64,000 bases of DNA from Dysgonomonadaceae bacterium zrk40 (GTDB lineage: Bacteria; Bacteroidota; Bacteroidia; Bacteroidales; Dysgonomonadaceae): contig CP070277.1 in the NCBI GenBank assembly GCA_016916535.1, positions 102,349-166,348 of the forward strand, read 5' to 3'. The translations under genes were made by a program, and so were the position numbers. The notes under the pieces were generated by a model. The model had not been told where the DNA came from. It saw only the letters and a program-made list of their open reading frames with translations, and did not search any database. Below are positions 1 through 7,978 of this stretch, in pieces (the first letter of the stretch is position 1; each line of letters begins with the position of its first letter).

Positions 1-951
1 GTCTCCGCCGCCACCGGGCGGTTCCACATACCGCTTGCCGACGTATGGCAGATTCTCGGCCGCTGGCTTTCCAGCATGGCCGCACCGGAAACGATGGAAG
101 AGCGCATACTCATCAATGTGCGCCTGCCGCGGATCCTGCTCGCAGCGATCGTCGGAGCGGGACTTGCGCTCTGCGGTGCGGCCCTGCAGGCGCTCTTTCG
201 CAATCCGCTCGTCTCGCCCCGTGTCCTGGGTCTTTCCTCCGGCGCGGCACTGGGCGGCACGCTGACCCTGCTCGTCGGAGGCAGTGCCGCGATGCTGTTT
301 GCGGCCACCTTCGCCTCGGCGCTTACGGCGCTGGTCCTGGTGGCGGTGATTTCGCATATGGCAGGGCGTTCGATCCTTTCCATCGTCCTGGCCGGCATCG
401 TCATAGACGCATTGTTTTCCGCCATGATCTCGCTCACGCAATATGTCGCCGATCCGGAGACCTCGCTTCCCGCCATCGTCTTCTGGCTGATGGGCAGCTT
501 TTCCTCGTCAAGCTGGCAAAAAGTCGGTGAGCATGGTCCGGTCATCCTCGTCGCCATCGCGCTTCTCTATCGCCTGCGTTTCCGCATCGCGGTGCTCTCG
601 ATGGGGGAAGAGGAGGCGCGGTCCTTCGGCGTCAATGTCGGCTTCTCGCGCTGGCTTGTCTTTGCGGTCATCTCGGTGATCATCGGCGGTTGCGTTGTGG
701 TTTCCGGCGTCATCGGCTGGGTCGGCCTCGTCATTCCCCATGCCGCGCGCCTGCTCGTCGGCGAAAGCCATCGCCGCTTCCACGGTACGGCGGCGCTGCT
801 CGGCGCCAGCTTCATGGTGACGGTCGATACGCTCGCCCGCACCGTGACGAGCGCGGAACTGCCGCTCGGTATCCTGACGGCGGTCATAGGCGCACCCGTC
901 TTCATCTATCTCCTGTGCACGCGCCAGACGCAGGGAGGCCCTGCCCGATGA
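1..951 (+). CDS. FecCD-family ABC transporter permease, 5' end outside window
   Basis: The frame is open from base 1, so the N-terminus lies upstream; 316 residues are visible. It is a polytopic inner-membrane protein with many hydrophobic stretches and the family's hallmark loop GLVIPHAARLLVG near visible residue 242, which docks the ATPase. Known members import ferric siderophores, haem or cobalamin. The stop overlaps the ATPase start as ATGA, so the two form one importer; a binding protein should lie upstream of the window. The substrate cannot be read from sequence. Its physical fusion to a C-P lyase operon is unusual. Confidence 0.93.
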   Translation, partial: VSAATGRFHIPLADVWQILGRWLSSMAAPETMEERILINVRLPRILLAAIVGAGLALCGAALQALFRNPLVSPRVLGLSSGAALGGTLTLLVGGSAAMLFAATFASALTALVLVAVISHMAGRSILSIVLAGIVIDALFSAMISLTQYVADPETSLPAIVFWLMGSFSSSSWQKVGEHGPVILVAIALLYRLRFRIAVLSMGEEEARSFGVNVGFSRWLVFAVISVIIGGCVVVSGVIGWVGLVIPHAARLLVGESHRRFHGTAALLGASFMVTVDTLARTVTSAELPLGILTAVIGAPVFIYLLCTRQTQGGPAR

Positions 952-1700
952 TCACACTCAAGGATGCCGGCCTTCGAAGGGGTGAGCGCTGGATCTTCCG
1001 CCATGTCAGCTTCAAGCTGGCGGAGGGTGAGGTGCTGGCGATCCTCGGCCGTAACGGACGGGGCAAGACGACGCTGCTGCGCACCTTGCTCGGTTCGCTG
1101 ACATTGACCGAGGGTGAGCGCACCATGCCGGCGCTCGTCGGCTACGTGCCGCAGTTGCAAAGTGGCGGCGAGCAGCATCGCTGCCTCGATATCGTGACGA
1201 TGGGACGGGCCGGGCGGCTCGGGCTTTTCGGCCTGCCGGGCAAGCAGGACGAGGCGGCGGCGCTCTCCGCGCTCGCGGCCGTGGGCGCCGAGTGTTTCGC
1301 CGGGCGGCCCTTCGGCCAGCTTTCCGGCGGCGAGCGGCAGGTTGTGCTGCTTGCCCGGGCGCTGGCGACGGAAACGAAAGTACTGGTGCTCGACGAGCCA
1401 GCCGCCTCGCTCGACCTCGCCAATCAGGACCTTCTGCTCGGAGTCCTCATGCGCCTGCGGCAGGCGCGCGGCCATACGATCATCTTTACGACCCACCATC
1501 CGCAGCACGGCCTGTTCCTTGCGGACCGGGCGCTGATGATGCATGCCGGAGACGAGGTCCGCTATGGCCAAGCCTCCGCGATGATGACGGACGGAGAACT
1601 CGCCCGTCTCTACGGCGTGCCGTTTGCCCGCCATACTCCCGGCCCCGGCCGGCCAGATGTCGTTTCCCCGATCTTCGGGGAGGCGGCCCTTCCATCATAA
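948..1700 (+). CDS. ABC transporter ATP-binding protein of the FecCD system
   Basis: A 250-residue FecE-type ATPase. Visible motifs in order are Walker A GRNGRGKTT near residue 34, a Q-loop YVPQ near 65, signature LSGGERQ near 125, Walker B VLVLDEP near 147 and a switch histidine in TTHH near 182. It should energise the upstream permease. The ATG was chosen because it overlaps the permease stop (ATGA); longer upstream extensions would sit inside the permease gene. The next gene begins about 20 bases downstream on the same strand. Confidence 0.93.
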   Translation: MITLKDAGLRRGERWIFRHVSFKLAEGEVLAILGRNGRGKTTLLRTLLGSLTLTEGERTMPALVGYVPQLQSGGEQHRCLDIVTMGRAGRLGLFGLPGKQDEAAALSALAAVGAECFAGRPFGQLSGGERQVVLLARALATETKVLVLDEPAASLDLANQDLLLGVLMRLRQARGHTIIFTTHHPQHGLFLADRALMMHAGDEVRYGQASAMMTDGELARLYGVPFARHTPGPGRPDVVSPIFGEAALPS

Positions 1701-1720
1701 CCGCAAGACAGGAGCCAATC

Positions 1721-2236
1721 TTGGATACGATCACCTATCTCGAAAACGGCGAAACCTTCACCGTCAGCTTTGCCGAACTACTGAACTATCACGGCACCAC
1801 CTTTCCGGGCGGCGTGGCGCATGGCCTGAAAGTGATGCAACGCGCCTTTCCGCTGCTCGACGAGGGCCGCCCGATCGAGCGCCGCGAGGTGCGCATCGAT
1901 ACGGCGTTTCCCGGCCCCGGCGGCCGCGACGCCATCGAATTCGTCACGCGCGCCCTGACGGACGACCGCTACACGGTTGACCGGTCGCTCGGTTGGGATG
2001 GCATCGAGGAAAGCCCCAAGGGCAAATACTACTTCCGCTTCACCTATCGGGGTACCGTCGTTGAGGTGACGATCCGTCCCGGCCATGTCCGCCCCGAGTT
2101 TATCACGCTGGCTCGCAAGGAGGACAGGACAGCCGAAGACGAGATACAGCTTGCCGCGTTGAAGCGCGAAATGGGTGATCGTCTGGTGCCACTCTCTCCC
2201 GAGGATGTCTATGACGCCAAGGTCAGCCGTGCCTGA
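1721..2236 (+). CDS. FmdE-like domain protein
   Basis: A 171-residue protein resembling the N-terminal domain of formylmethanofuran dehydrogenase subunit E (FmdE/FwdE): an HG...PGG...HGLK segment near residues 24-36, then an F-P-G-P-G-G-R-D-A-I stretch where family members normally carry cysteines near the Asp. Those cysteines are absent here, so metal binding may be altered or lost. The start is TTG at 1721, preceded by a GGAG-like Shine-Dalgarno sequence. It sits between the ABC transporter and phnG on the same strand and overlaps the likely phnG start, so it appears co-transcribed with both. The family assignment is by eye; function unknown. Confidence 0.6.
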   Translation: MDTITYLENGETFTVSFAELLNYHGTTFPGGVAHGLKVMQRAFPLLDEGRPIERREVRIDTAFPGPGGRDAIEFVTRALTDDRYTVDRSLGWDGIEESPKGKYYFRFTYRGTVVEVTIRPGHVRPEFITLARKEDRTAEDEIQLAALKREMGDRLVPLSPEDVYDAKVSRA

Positions 2237-2690
2237 GCACTGTTCCACCGAGGGCGGGCGTCGTGAATGGATGGGGGTGCTTGCCCGCGCCCCTATCGAC
2301 CTCTTGAGATCGGCCTTCGACGGCAGCCGGCAGCGCCATGCGGCGCGCCGGTTTGTCGGACCGGAGGTCGGCCTTCTTCAGTTGTGTGCGAAAGCGCCCG
2401 TGACGGGAACGCCCTTCCATCTCGGCGAGGCGACCATGACGCGCTGCATCGTGGAGATCGACGGTCGGCGCGGTTATGCCGTGGTGCTCGGCCGCGATCC
2501 GGAGCGGGCTGAACTCGCCGCCTTCTTCGACGCGCTGCTGCAGGATCCGCAGTCGCACGCCCTGCTCGCATTGGAGCTGCTGCAGCCGGCCGAAGACGCC
2601 ATCATGGCGCGGCGATGCCGCAAGGCCGAGGAGGCGCAGAAGACGGCGGCGCATTTCTTCACCGCGACGAGACAAGGAAGTGCACCGTGA
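2229..2690 (+). CDS. phnG: C-P lyase core subunit PhnG
   Basis: About 153 residues, the usual size for PhnG, with family-like segments R-R-E-W-M-G-V-L-A near the N-terminus and F-H-L-G-E-A-T-M-T-R in the middle. PhnG is a structural subunit of the PhnGHIJ core, which transfers the phosphonate to ATP in place of adenine together with PhnI and PhnL. I took GTG 2229, which overlaps the stop of the preceding gene; ATG 2271 is a shorter alternative. Its stop overlaps the GTG of phnH. Order phnG-H-I-J-K-L downstream confirms the call. Confidence 0.92.
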   Translation: MPEHCSTEGGRREWMGVLARAPIDLLRSAFDGSRQRHAARRFVGPEVGLLQLCAKAPVTGTPFHLGEATMTRCIVEIDGRRGYAVVLGRDPERAELAAFFDALLQDPQSHALLALELLQPAEDAIMARRCRKAEEAQKTAAHFFTATRQGSAP

Positions 2691-3262
2691 AAATCGAGAT
2701 CGACCGGCGTGGCACGGATCGTATCCACGAGGACCAGCGCGTATTCCGTCGGCTTCTGGAAGCCTTCTCCTACCCCGGCAAAGTCGTGGTCCTTGCTGAA
2801 GGCAAGGCGGCGCACGCGGTCGTTCTGTCAACATTGGCCGACACTACGACACCGCTCTGGATCGACGAAAGCTTCGTGGATATTCGGGATCGCGCAATCG
2901 CGGCGCGGTGGCCGATGGTGGATAGAAAGTCCTGCACCTTTGCCCTCTGTCGTGGCGAGATGCTGGATCGGATCGATATCTTTCCGAAGGGAAGCCCGGC
3001 CGACCCGCATCTTTCCGCCACGGTCATTGCGGAGGTCACGGGCCTTTCGGGCGGTCCGGCGCTCAACCTTTCGGGGCCGGGAATCGGACCCGGGGGTCGG
3101 ACCCTCGCCCCCCTTGGCCTGCCGGCGACGTTTCTCGCGCAATGGACGTGCAACAACGCTGCCTATCCGCTCGGCGTCGACCTCATCCTGACGGCGGGAG
3201 ATTGGTGCGCCTGCCTTCCCCGTAGCGTGAGGCTGGAGATATCCGATGTACGTTCCCGTTAA
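2687..3262 (+). CDS. phnH: C-P lyase core subunit PhnH
   Basis: A 191-residue homologue of PhnH, a PLP-transferase-like fold lacking PLP that forms part of the C-P lyase core. Recognisable segments are the early R-R-L-L-E-A-F-S-Y-P-G-K motif and the C-terminal Y-P-L-G-V-D-L-I-L stretch. It starts at GTG 2687, overlapping the phnG stop (GTGA). The 3' end overlaps phnI by 17 bases. These overlaps imply translational coupling, as expected for subunits made in fixed ratio. Confidence 0.93.
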   Translation: MKIEIDRRGTDRIHEDQRVFRRLLEAFSYPGKVVVLAEGKAAHAVVLSTLADTTTPLWIDESFVDIRDRAIAARWPMVDRKSCTFALCRGEMLDRIDIFPKGSPADPHLSATVIAEVTGLSGGPALNLSGPGIGPGGRTLAPLGLPATFLAQWTCNNAAYPLGVDLILTAGDWCACLPRSVRLEISDVRSR

Positions 3263-4259
3263 GGGCGGCGAGGCCGCTATCGCTGCAAGTCTTGATGCGC
3301 TGGCGCGCAGGCGTCGGGGTGATCCCTCCGTGCCGGAACTCACGGTTGCCCAGATAGGTGAGCAGATGCGCGGTGCAGTGGACAGGGTTATGACCGAAGG
3401 TGCGCTTTACGATCGGGACCTCGCAGCCCTTGCGCTTAAACAGGCACAGGGCGACGTGGCAGAGGCGACGTTCCTGCTGCGCGCCCATCGTGCGACCTTG
3501 CGGCGTATGGGCCATAGCGCGCCTATCGACTTTTCGGCCATCCGTCACGACCGGCATATCTCAGCCGCGGTGAAGGAACTGCCGGGCGGCCAGATTCTGG
3601 GGGCGACCTACGACTATACCCACCGGCTGCTCGATTTCTCGCTCATGGAGGAGGCGGCTTTTTTTCCTCTTCCCGAGGAGGTTGCGAGCACTCCATGCGC
3701 GCCTCCCTCATCCCGCTGCCGCGATCGCCTTCCCGGGGAGAGTCAGGAGCGGGAGGAGGCGCCGGTCGACATCACGCGGGTGCCGCTGCGTCCTCCCTAC
3801 GGTGCATCCGAAACGCTCGGCCATCTGGTGCGGGGCGAGGAAGGCTTCTTGACGGGCATTGCCTATACGCGCCTTCGCACCGCCGGCGCGTCCCATCCCT
3901 ATGTCGAGGAGCTTTCCGCAGGGGAAGTCGAGGTTTTCGTCGAGTTGGAGGAGCTCGGCCTCACCGTCTCTGTTGGCGATATCGAGGTGACGGCCTGCCG
4001 CATGGTGGCCCCGGTACTCGACGGGCGGCAATCGCATCTGTCCCCGGGCTTCGGCGTTGCCTTCGGCGCCAACGAGCGCAAGGCCGTGGCGATGGCGACA
4101 GTCGATCAGGCGATGAAATCTGGGCTCGACCCGGACCTAGTGCTGACGCATGGCGACGGGGTCGAGGCGAGCGGCTACGTCTCGCATCTCAAGCTGCCGC
4201 ACTACTCCGATTTCCAGGCCGATCTCGAAACGATCCGGAGGCTTGCCGACGATGACTGA
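3246..4259 (+). CDS. phnI: C-P lyase core subunit PhnI
   Basis: A 337-residue PhnI, slightly shorter than the roughly 350 residues of the E. coli protein. It begins MYVPVKGGEAAI, the standard PhnI N-terminus. In the known pathway PhnI is the nucleosidase-like component that, with PhnG, PhnH and PhnL, makes 5-triphosphoribosyl phosphonate from ATP and a phosphonate. The gene overlaps phnH and phnJ at either end. Residues about 140-165 are Cys/Arg-rich and look less conserved than the rest. Confidence 0.95.
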   Translation: MYVPVKGGEAAIAASLDALARRRRGDPSVPELTVAQIGEQMRGAVDRVMTEGALYDRDLAALALKQAQGDVAEATFLLRAHRATLRRMGHSAPIDFSAIRHDRHISAAVKELPGGQILGATYDYTHRLLDFSLMEEAAFFPLPEEVASTPCAPPSSRCRDRLPGESQEREEAPVDITRVPLRPPYGASETLGHLVRGEEGFLTGIAYTRLRTAGASHPYVEELSAGEVEVFVELEELGLTVSVGDIEVTACRMVAPVLDGRQSHLSPGFGVAFGANERKAVAMATVDQAMKSGLDPDLVLTHGDGVEASGYVSHLKLPHYSDFQADLETIRRLADDD

Positions 4260-5097
4260 GACCTTCGCCTATCTCGATGAAGACAGCAAACGCTCCGTCC
4301 GTCGTACCATTCTGAAGGCACTAGCCGTTCCCGGTTACCAGGTGCCCTTCATCGCGCCGGAAATGCCGATCGCCTATGGTTGGGGTGTTGGCGGCATGGT
4401 CGTGACCGCAAGCCTCATCGGTGCAGACGACCGTCTGAAAGTGACCGACCACGGCTCCGACGAGACCGTGAATGCCGTCAATATCCGCGCCTTCTTCACG
4501 CGCACCGCCTTCGTTGCCACCACGACCCGGACCCGTGAGGCAACGCTGATCCAGGTCCGCCAGCGCGTGCCCGAGGCGATGCTCGCAGAGGGACAGGTCG
4601 TCGTCTACCAGGTGCCGCGGCCGGACCCGCTGCGCGCCTTCGTCAATTCAGCCGGCGAGGCGGCCCGCATGCACGCGGCATCTGACTACGGTCGGGTCTA
4701 TACGCGGCTCTTCGAGGAGAGGGCGGGAAGCGGAAGCGTCGCCCAGCCCGGCTATGACTATCCCGTCATGGTGGAAGGTCGCTATCTGATGTCACCTTCT
4801 CCTATCCCCAAGCGCGACAATGTCCGCCTCGACAATTCACCGGCCATCCAGATCTTCGGCGCGGCACGCGAACGCCGACTCTATGCGCTGCCACCCTATA
4901 CGCGCGTGGAAAGCATCGCCTTCGAGGACGTTCCCTTTAACACCAGTCATCCCTCGGACGGACGGCAATGCGTGATATGCGGGTGCGCCACGAGCCATCT
5001 CGACCACCTTCTCCTCAAGGACGACGGAACGAGCGAATGGGTCTGCTCCGACACGGAATGCTGTGCCGAGCGTGCGGAGGAAGCCGCCAGTGCCTGA
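4252..5097 (+). CDS. phnJ: C-P lyase, radical SAM subunit PhnJ
   Basis: A 281-residue PhnJ, the same length as the E. coli enzyme. It cleaves the carbon-phosphorus bond of ribosyl phosphonates by radical SAM chemistry, releasing a hydrocarbon. The C-terminal cysteines that bind the Fe-S cluster are present at 240, 243 and 265, and Cys271 aligns with the catalytic cysteine (272 in E. coli); extra cysteines sit at 245 and 270. The start ATG overlaps the phnI stop and the stop overlaps the phnK GTG. By sequence it should be functional. Confidence 0.96.
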   Translation: MTETFAYLDEDSKRSVRRTILKALAVPGYQVPFIAPEMPIAYGWGVGGMVVTASLIGADDRLKVTDHGSDETVNAVNIRAFFTRTAFVATTTRTREATLIQVRQRVPEAMLAEGQVVVYQVPRPDPLRAFVNSAGEAARMHAASDYGRVYTRLFEERAGSGSVAQPGYDYPVMVEGRYLMSPSPIPKRDNVRLDNSPAIQIFGAARERRLYALPPYTRVESIAFEDVPFNTSHPSDGRQCVICGCATSHLDHLLLKDDGTSEWVCSDTECCAERAEEAASA

Positions 5098-5857
5098 CCT
5101 ACCGCAGCCCCTCCTGACGCTTGACCACATCTCCTTCGGCGGGCGCATCGTGCGAGGTGCTTCGCTTTCGCTCTATCCAGGCGAGGTTCTTTGTCTCGTT
5201 GGAAAATCCGGCGCGGGAAAGTCGACAATGCTGCGCACGGCGGCCGGATGCCTGCCTCCGACGAAGGGTCAGGTCCTGCTCTCCGTCGATGACGGGACGC
5301 CGCTGTCTCTCTACGATCTGCCGGAGCAGGCCCTCGTCCCGCTCCGCCGCCGGCGGTTCGGCTTCGTCGCACAGGATGCCCGCGATACGCTCGACCTGGC
5401 CGCGAGCGCTGCCGCCAACATCGCCCAGACGCTCTTCGACAATGGCGAACGCCACTTCGGCCGGGCCTTGGAGGCTGCACGGCACTGGTTTGGGGCACTG
5501 GACCTTGATGAAGCGCGGATGCGGGACCTGCCAGGCGCCTTTTCCGGCGGCATGCAGCAGCGGCTGCAAATCGCTCGCGCGCTCGTGCACGAGCCGGACA
5601 TCCTGCTCCTGGACGAACCAACGACGGGCCTCGACACGTCCGCCCAGGCGCGGCTCCTGAGGCTCTTGTCCGAACTCCAGCGCCGGACGGACGTGGCGAT
5701 GCTGCTCGTGACCCACGACTTGCGCATAGCCCGACTCCTCGCGCACCGCGTCATCGTTCTGCACGAGGGGCGGATCGTCGAGGAAGCGCCGCCGGACCGA
5801 TTGGTTGCCGATCCCTGCCATCCAGCAAGTCGCGATCTCGTCGCGTCGATGATTTGA
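5090..5857 (+). CDS. phnK: C-P lyase ABC-type ATPase PhnK
   Basis: A 255-residue ABC ATPase without membrane partner. Motifs are Walker A GKSGAGKST near residue 38, signature FSGGMQQR near 154 and Walker B ILLLDEP near 175. PhnK docks onto PhnJ in the core complex and drives its opening. The GTG start at 5090 is preceded by a strong GGAGGAAG site and overlaps the phnJ stop. Closest relatives in general are peptide-import ATPases, but the operon position makes PhnK the clear call. Confidence 0.94.
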   Translation: MPDLPQPLLTLDHISFGGRIVRGASLSLYPGEVLCLVGKSGAGKSTMLRTAAGCLPPTKGQVLLSVDDGTPLSLYDLPEQALVPLRRRRFGFVAQDARDTLDLAASAAANIAQTLFDNGERHFGRALEAARHWFGALDLDEARMRDLPGAFSGGMQQRLQIARALVHEPDILLLDEPTTGLDTSAQARLLRLLSELQRRTDVAMLLVTHDLRIARLLAHRVIVLHEGRIVEEAPPDRLVADPCHPASRDLVASMI

Positions 5858-5865
5858 GTGTTCGA

Positions 5866-6516
5866 ATGACGATCCTGTGTGTCGAAGGCCTTGCGAAACG
5901 TTATGGCGACCGGACAATCGGCCCGGCGACCTTCACGCTGACGGCGGGCGAGGTGGGACTGGTCGTCGGCGGCTCGGGCTCGGGAAAATCGACGCTGCTG
6001 GACCTTATCTACGGTACTCGCGTGGCGAGCGCGGGCACGGCGATCCTGGATACCGGCGGGTGGCGGCGCGATCTTCTCACCCTTTCCGTGGTGGAACTGA
6101 TCTCGATCAGGCGTTCGACCATTGGCTATTGCACGCAGTTTCTGACAGCTATTCCGGGCAAGTCCGGACTCGACCTTGCCCGAGAGATGGCCGCGCCCGG
6201 CACTTGCCTCACCGAAATAGAAGGGCTCTTTGAGCAGTTGGCGCTGCCGCCACATATCTGGGACCTGCCTGCCGTGACCTGGTCCGGTGGAGAGAAGCAA
6301 CGTCTCAACATCGCGCTCGCCGCCTTGCGGCGACCGCGAATACTTCTACTCGATGAGCCCTTCGCCTCGCTCGATCGACCGCTGCACCCCATCATTTGGT
6401 CTTTTCTATCGGACTTGGCGAGAGCGGGCACCGCGTCGCTCATCGGCGTGCACCAAACCGAGGACGGCATCCCAACGGCAAGGACAGCGATCTCACTGGA
6501 TCTAACAAAAGGGTAG
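5866..6516 (+). CDS. phnL: C-P lyase ABC-type ATPase PhnL
   Basis: A 216-residue ABC ATPase with Walker A GGSGSGKST near residue 36, signature WSGGEKQR near 140 and Walker B ILLLDEP near 160. PhnL is required with PhnG, H and I for the first step of C-P lyase chemistry. ATG 5866 was chosen; TTG 5854 overlapping the phnK stop is possible. This is the last phn gene in the window: phnM, normally close by in alphaproteobacteria, is missing and mobile DNA begins about 200 bases later. Confidence 0.92.
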   Translation: MTILCVEGLAKRYGDRTIGPATFTLTAGEVGLVVGGSGSGKSTLLDLIYGTRVASAGTAILDTGGWRRDLLTLSVVELISIRRSTIGYCTQFLTAIPGKSGLDLAREMAAPGTCLTEIEGLFEQLALPPHIWDLPAVTWSGGEKQRLNIALAALRRPRILLLDEPFASLDRPLHPIIWSFLSDLARAGTASLIGVHQTEDGIPTARTAISLDLTKG

Positions 6517-6592
6517 CGTCCGCGCACGTGGTGTAATTCCGGAGGCTCATTGAGGCGGAAACGGCGGTGGAGAATGAGCTGCCGTATTCGTT

Positions 6593-6709
6593 GAGCGCAA
6601 GGTGGGCACCGGGCCTGTCGGAGAAGATGTCGCCCGCGACTTCGTCATGGCGCATCGTCCCACATCCATCATCCAGCGCACGGCAACAGTCGAGGAAGTA
6701 GCAAACCTA
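6593..6709 (+). pseudogene. Remnant of a short-chain dehydrogenase C-terminus
   Basis: About 38 codons read as a short-chain dehydrogenase tail: the segment from residue MAHRPTSIIQR to TVEEVANL matches the conserved C-terminal loop where SDR enzymes usually read RPTSLLQRFATPEEVAN. Stops lie in frame immediately upstream (6551 and nearby), and the match ends abruptly at 6709 where IS630-type sequence starts. It is a fragment left by insertion or deletion, not a working gene. Confidence 0.6.
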
Positions 6710-7071
6710 GAGTCTGTCAGGTTTACTTTGAGCCATATCCTGCATGTCTGATGTAGTTGGAACACTCCTGCGGGCTGAACGCCTTCAGGAGTTCACCTAT
6801 TCGTCTCCATGTTGTTTCCACGGTTCTTTCGTCCGCCTTTCTGACGAGCGTCTTGAGCTTGGCGAACATCATCTCGATGGGATTGAGGTCTGGACTGTAT
6901 GGCGGCAGGAAGAAGAGGTGCGCGCCGACATCACGGATCGCATCGCGGGCCGGCTTTCCTTTGTGACTTCCCAGATTGTCGAGGATGACGATATCGCCAG
7001 CCTTCAGCGTTGGCACCAGGCATTGCTGGACCCATGCTGTGAAGGCGATGCCATTGATGGGGCCATCAAGG
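6710..7071 (-). mobile_element. Truncated IS630-family insertion sequence
   Basis: Terminal sequence starting AGTCTGTCAGGTTTAC at 6710 follows a TA dinucleotide, the usual IS630 target, and runs into the 3' part of a transposase gene on the minus strand. The other end is missing because an IS6-family element begins at 7072, and no continuation is visible beyond that element at 7881. So the IS6 event was accompanied by deletion. Confidence 0.7.
6723..7071 (-). pseudogene. IS630-family transposase, C-terminal fragment
   Basis: About 115 residues of the IS630/Tc1-mariner DDE domain are intact: GDIVILDNLGSHKGK with the second catalytic Asp, then FFLPPYSPDLNPIE with the final catalytic acidic residue, and the family's C-terminus ending near NYIRHAGYGSK. 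Upstream codons past LDGPINGIAF are replaced by the end of an IS6-family element, so the first catalytic Asp and the DNA-binding domain are missing. It cannot encode an active transposase. Confidence 0.85.
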
Positions 7072-7880
7072 GGCACCGTAAACTTAACACCCGATAGGCT
7101 CTGGTTTGCCCGGTTGCTCGACTTGTCGACTAAATCCGAGCGATTTCCGCCCATATGCTCATGGCTGAGGCGCGCAGTTCGCGATGGTGGCTGGTGGAAA
7201 TGTCGTGGCGAGGGATGTGGAAGAGGTTGGCGATCGGATCGTGAATGGAAACGAAGCGTTGGAGATGTCGCTTTGACTTGAAGCGCTTCATGATCCGCTC
7301 TCGCCGTCGGACTGGCTGGTGGGAATTCTCCGCCCGATTGTTCAGGCCCTTATGCGAGCGGTGCTCGACGCCGTGCATGATTTTCTGCTTTGCGGCTGCA
7401 TAGGAGCGAAGCTTGTCGGTGATCATCACGCGCGGCGATCGTCCCTGGCCTTTCAAAAGCTTGCGCATCAGGCGCTTGGCCGCCTTGGTGTCGCGGCGGC
7501 TTTGCACCAGGACCTCCAGGACGAAACCGTCCTGATCCACGGCGCGCCATAGCCAATGCTTCTTGCCCCGGATCGAGATAACGGCCTCATCTAGGTGCCA
7601 CTTATCACCAAGCCGCCCGGATGACCGGCGACGGATCTCGTTGGCGAAGGTCCGGCCAAACTTCTCCGCCCACAGTCTGTCGGTCTGATGCGAGACAATG
7701 ATGCCACGCGCCGCCAACAAATCCTCTACCATCCGCAGGCTCAGGGGAAAGCGGAAATAGAGCCACACCGCATGGGCGATGATTTCGGGTGGAAAACGAT
7801 GGCGGCGGTAAAGAGGATCTCGGTCAGTCATGGCCGAGCATCCCACATTCAGGTCCAAGCTTCGTTAAGTTGACGATGCC
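7072..7880 (-). mobile_element. IS6-family insertion sequence, left copy
   Basis: An 809-bp element with terminal inverted repeats: GGCACCGTAAACTTAAC at 7072 and the complement of GGCATCGTCAACTTAAC ending at 7880 (15 of 17 positions match). It carries a single transposase gene on the minus strand. It interrupts an IS630-type transposase gene on its left. Flanking octamers CATCAAGG and TAACGCAC differ, so no simple target duplication remains. It is the same size as the copy at 18590-19398. Confidence 0.93.
7130..7831 (-). CDS. IS6-family transposase (left copy)
   Basis: A 233-residue transposase, the usual IS6/IS26 length. It shows the N-terminal helix-turn-helix region and the DDE domain with Asp81 in WHLDEA, Asp139 in MITDKL, and the NNRAENSH...RRRER block holding the final Glu region. 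I chose the ATG giving MTDRDPLYRR, which matches family length; an upstream ATG adds nine residues. The protein is identical to the one encoded at 18639-19340. Confidence 0.92.
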   Translation of the reverse strand: MTDRDPLYRRHRFPPEIIAHAVWLYFRFPLSLRMVEDLLAARGIIVSHQTDRLWAEKFGRTFANEIRRRSSGRLGDKWHLDEAVISIRGKKHWLWRAVDQDGFVLEVLVQSRRDTKAAKRLMRKLLKGQGRSPRVMITDKLRSYAAAKQKIMHGVEHRSHKGLNNRAENSHQPVRRRERIMKRFKSKRHLQRFVSIHDPIANLFHIPRHDISTSHHRELRASAMSIWAEIARI

Positions 7881-7978
7881 TAACGCACTGGTATTGTTCC
7901 CCTTGAGCATTTAGATTTGCTCGTCTTCTGTATATGCTTGCTGGCACGGAGCATTTACAGGGAGAGGCGCCTGTCGCG

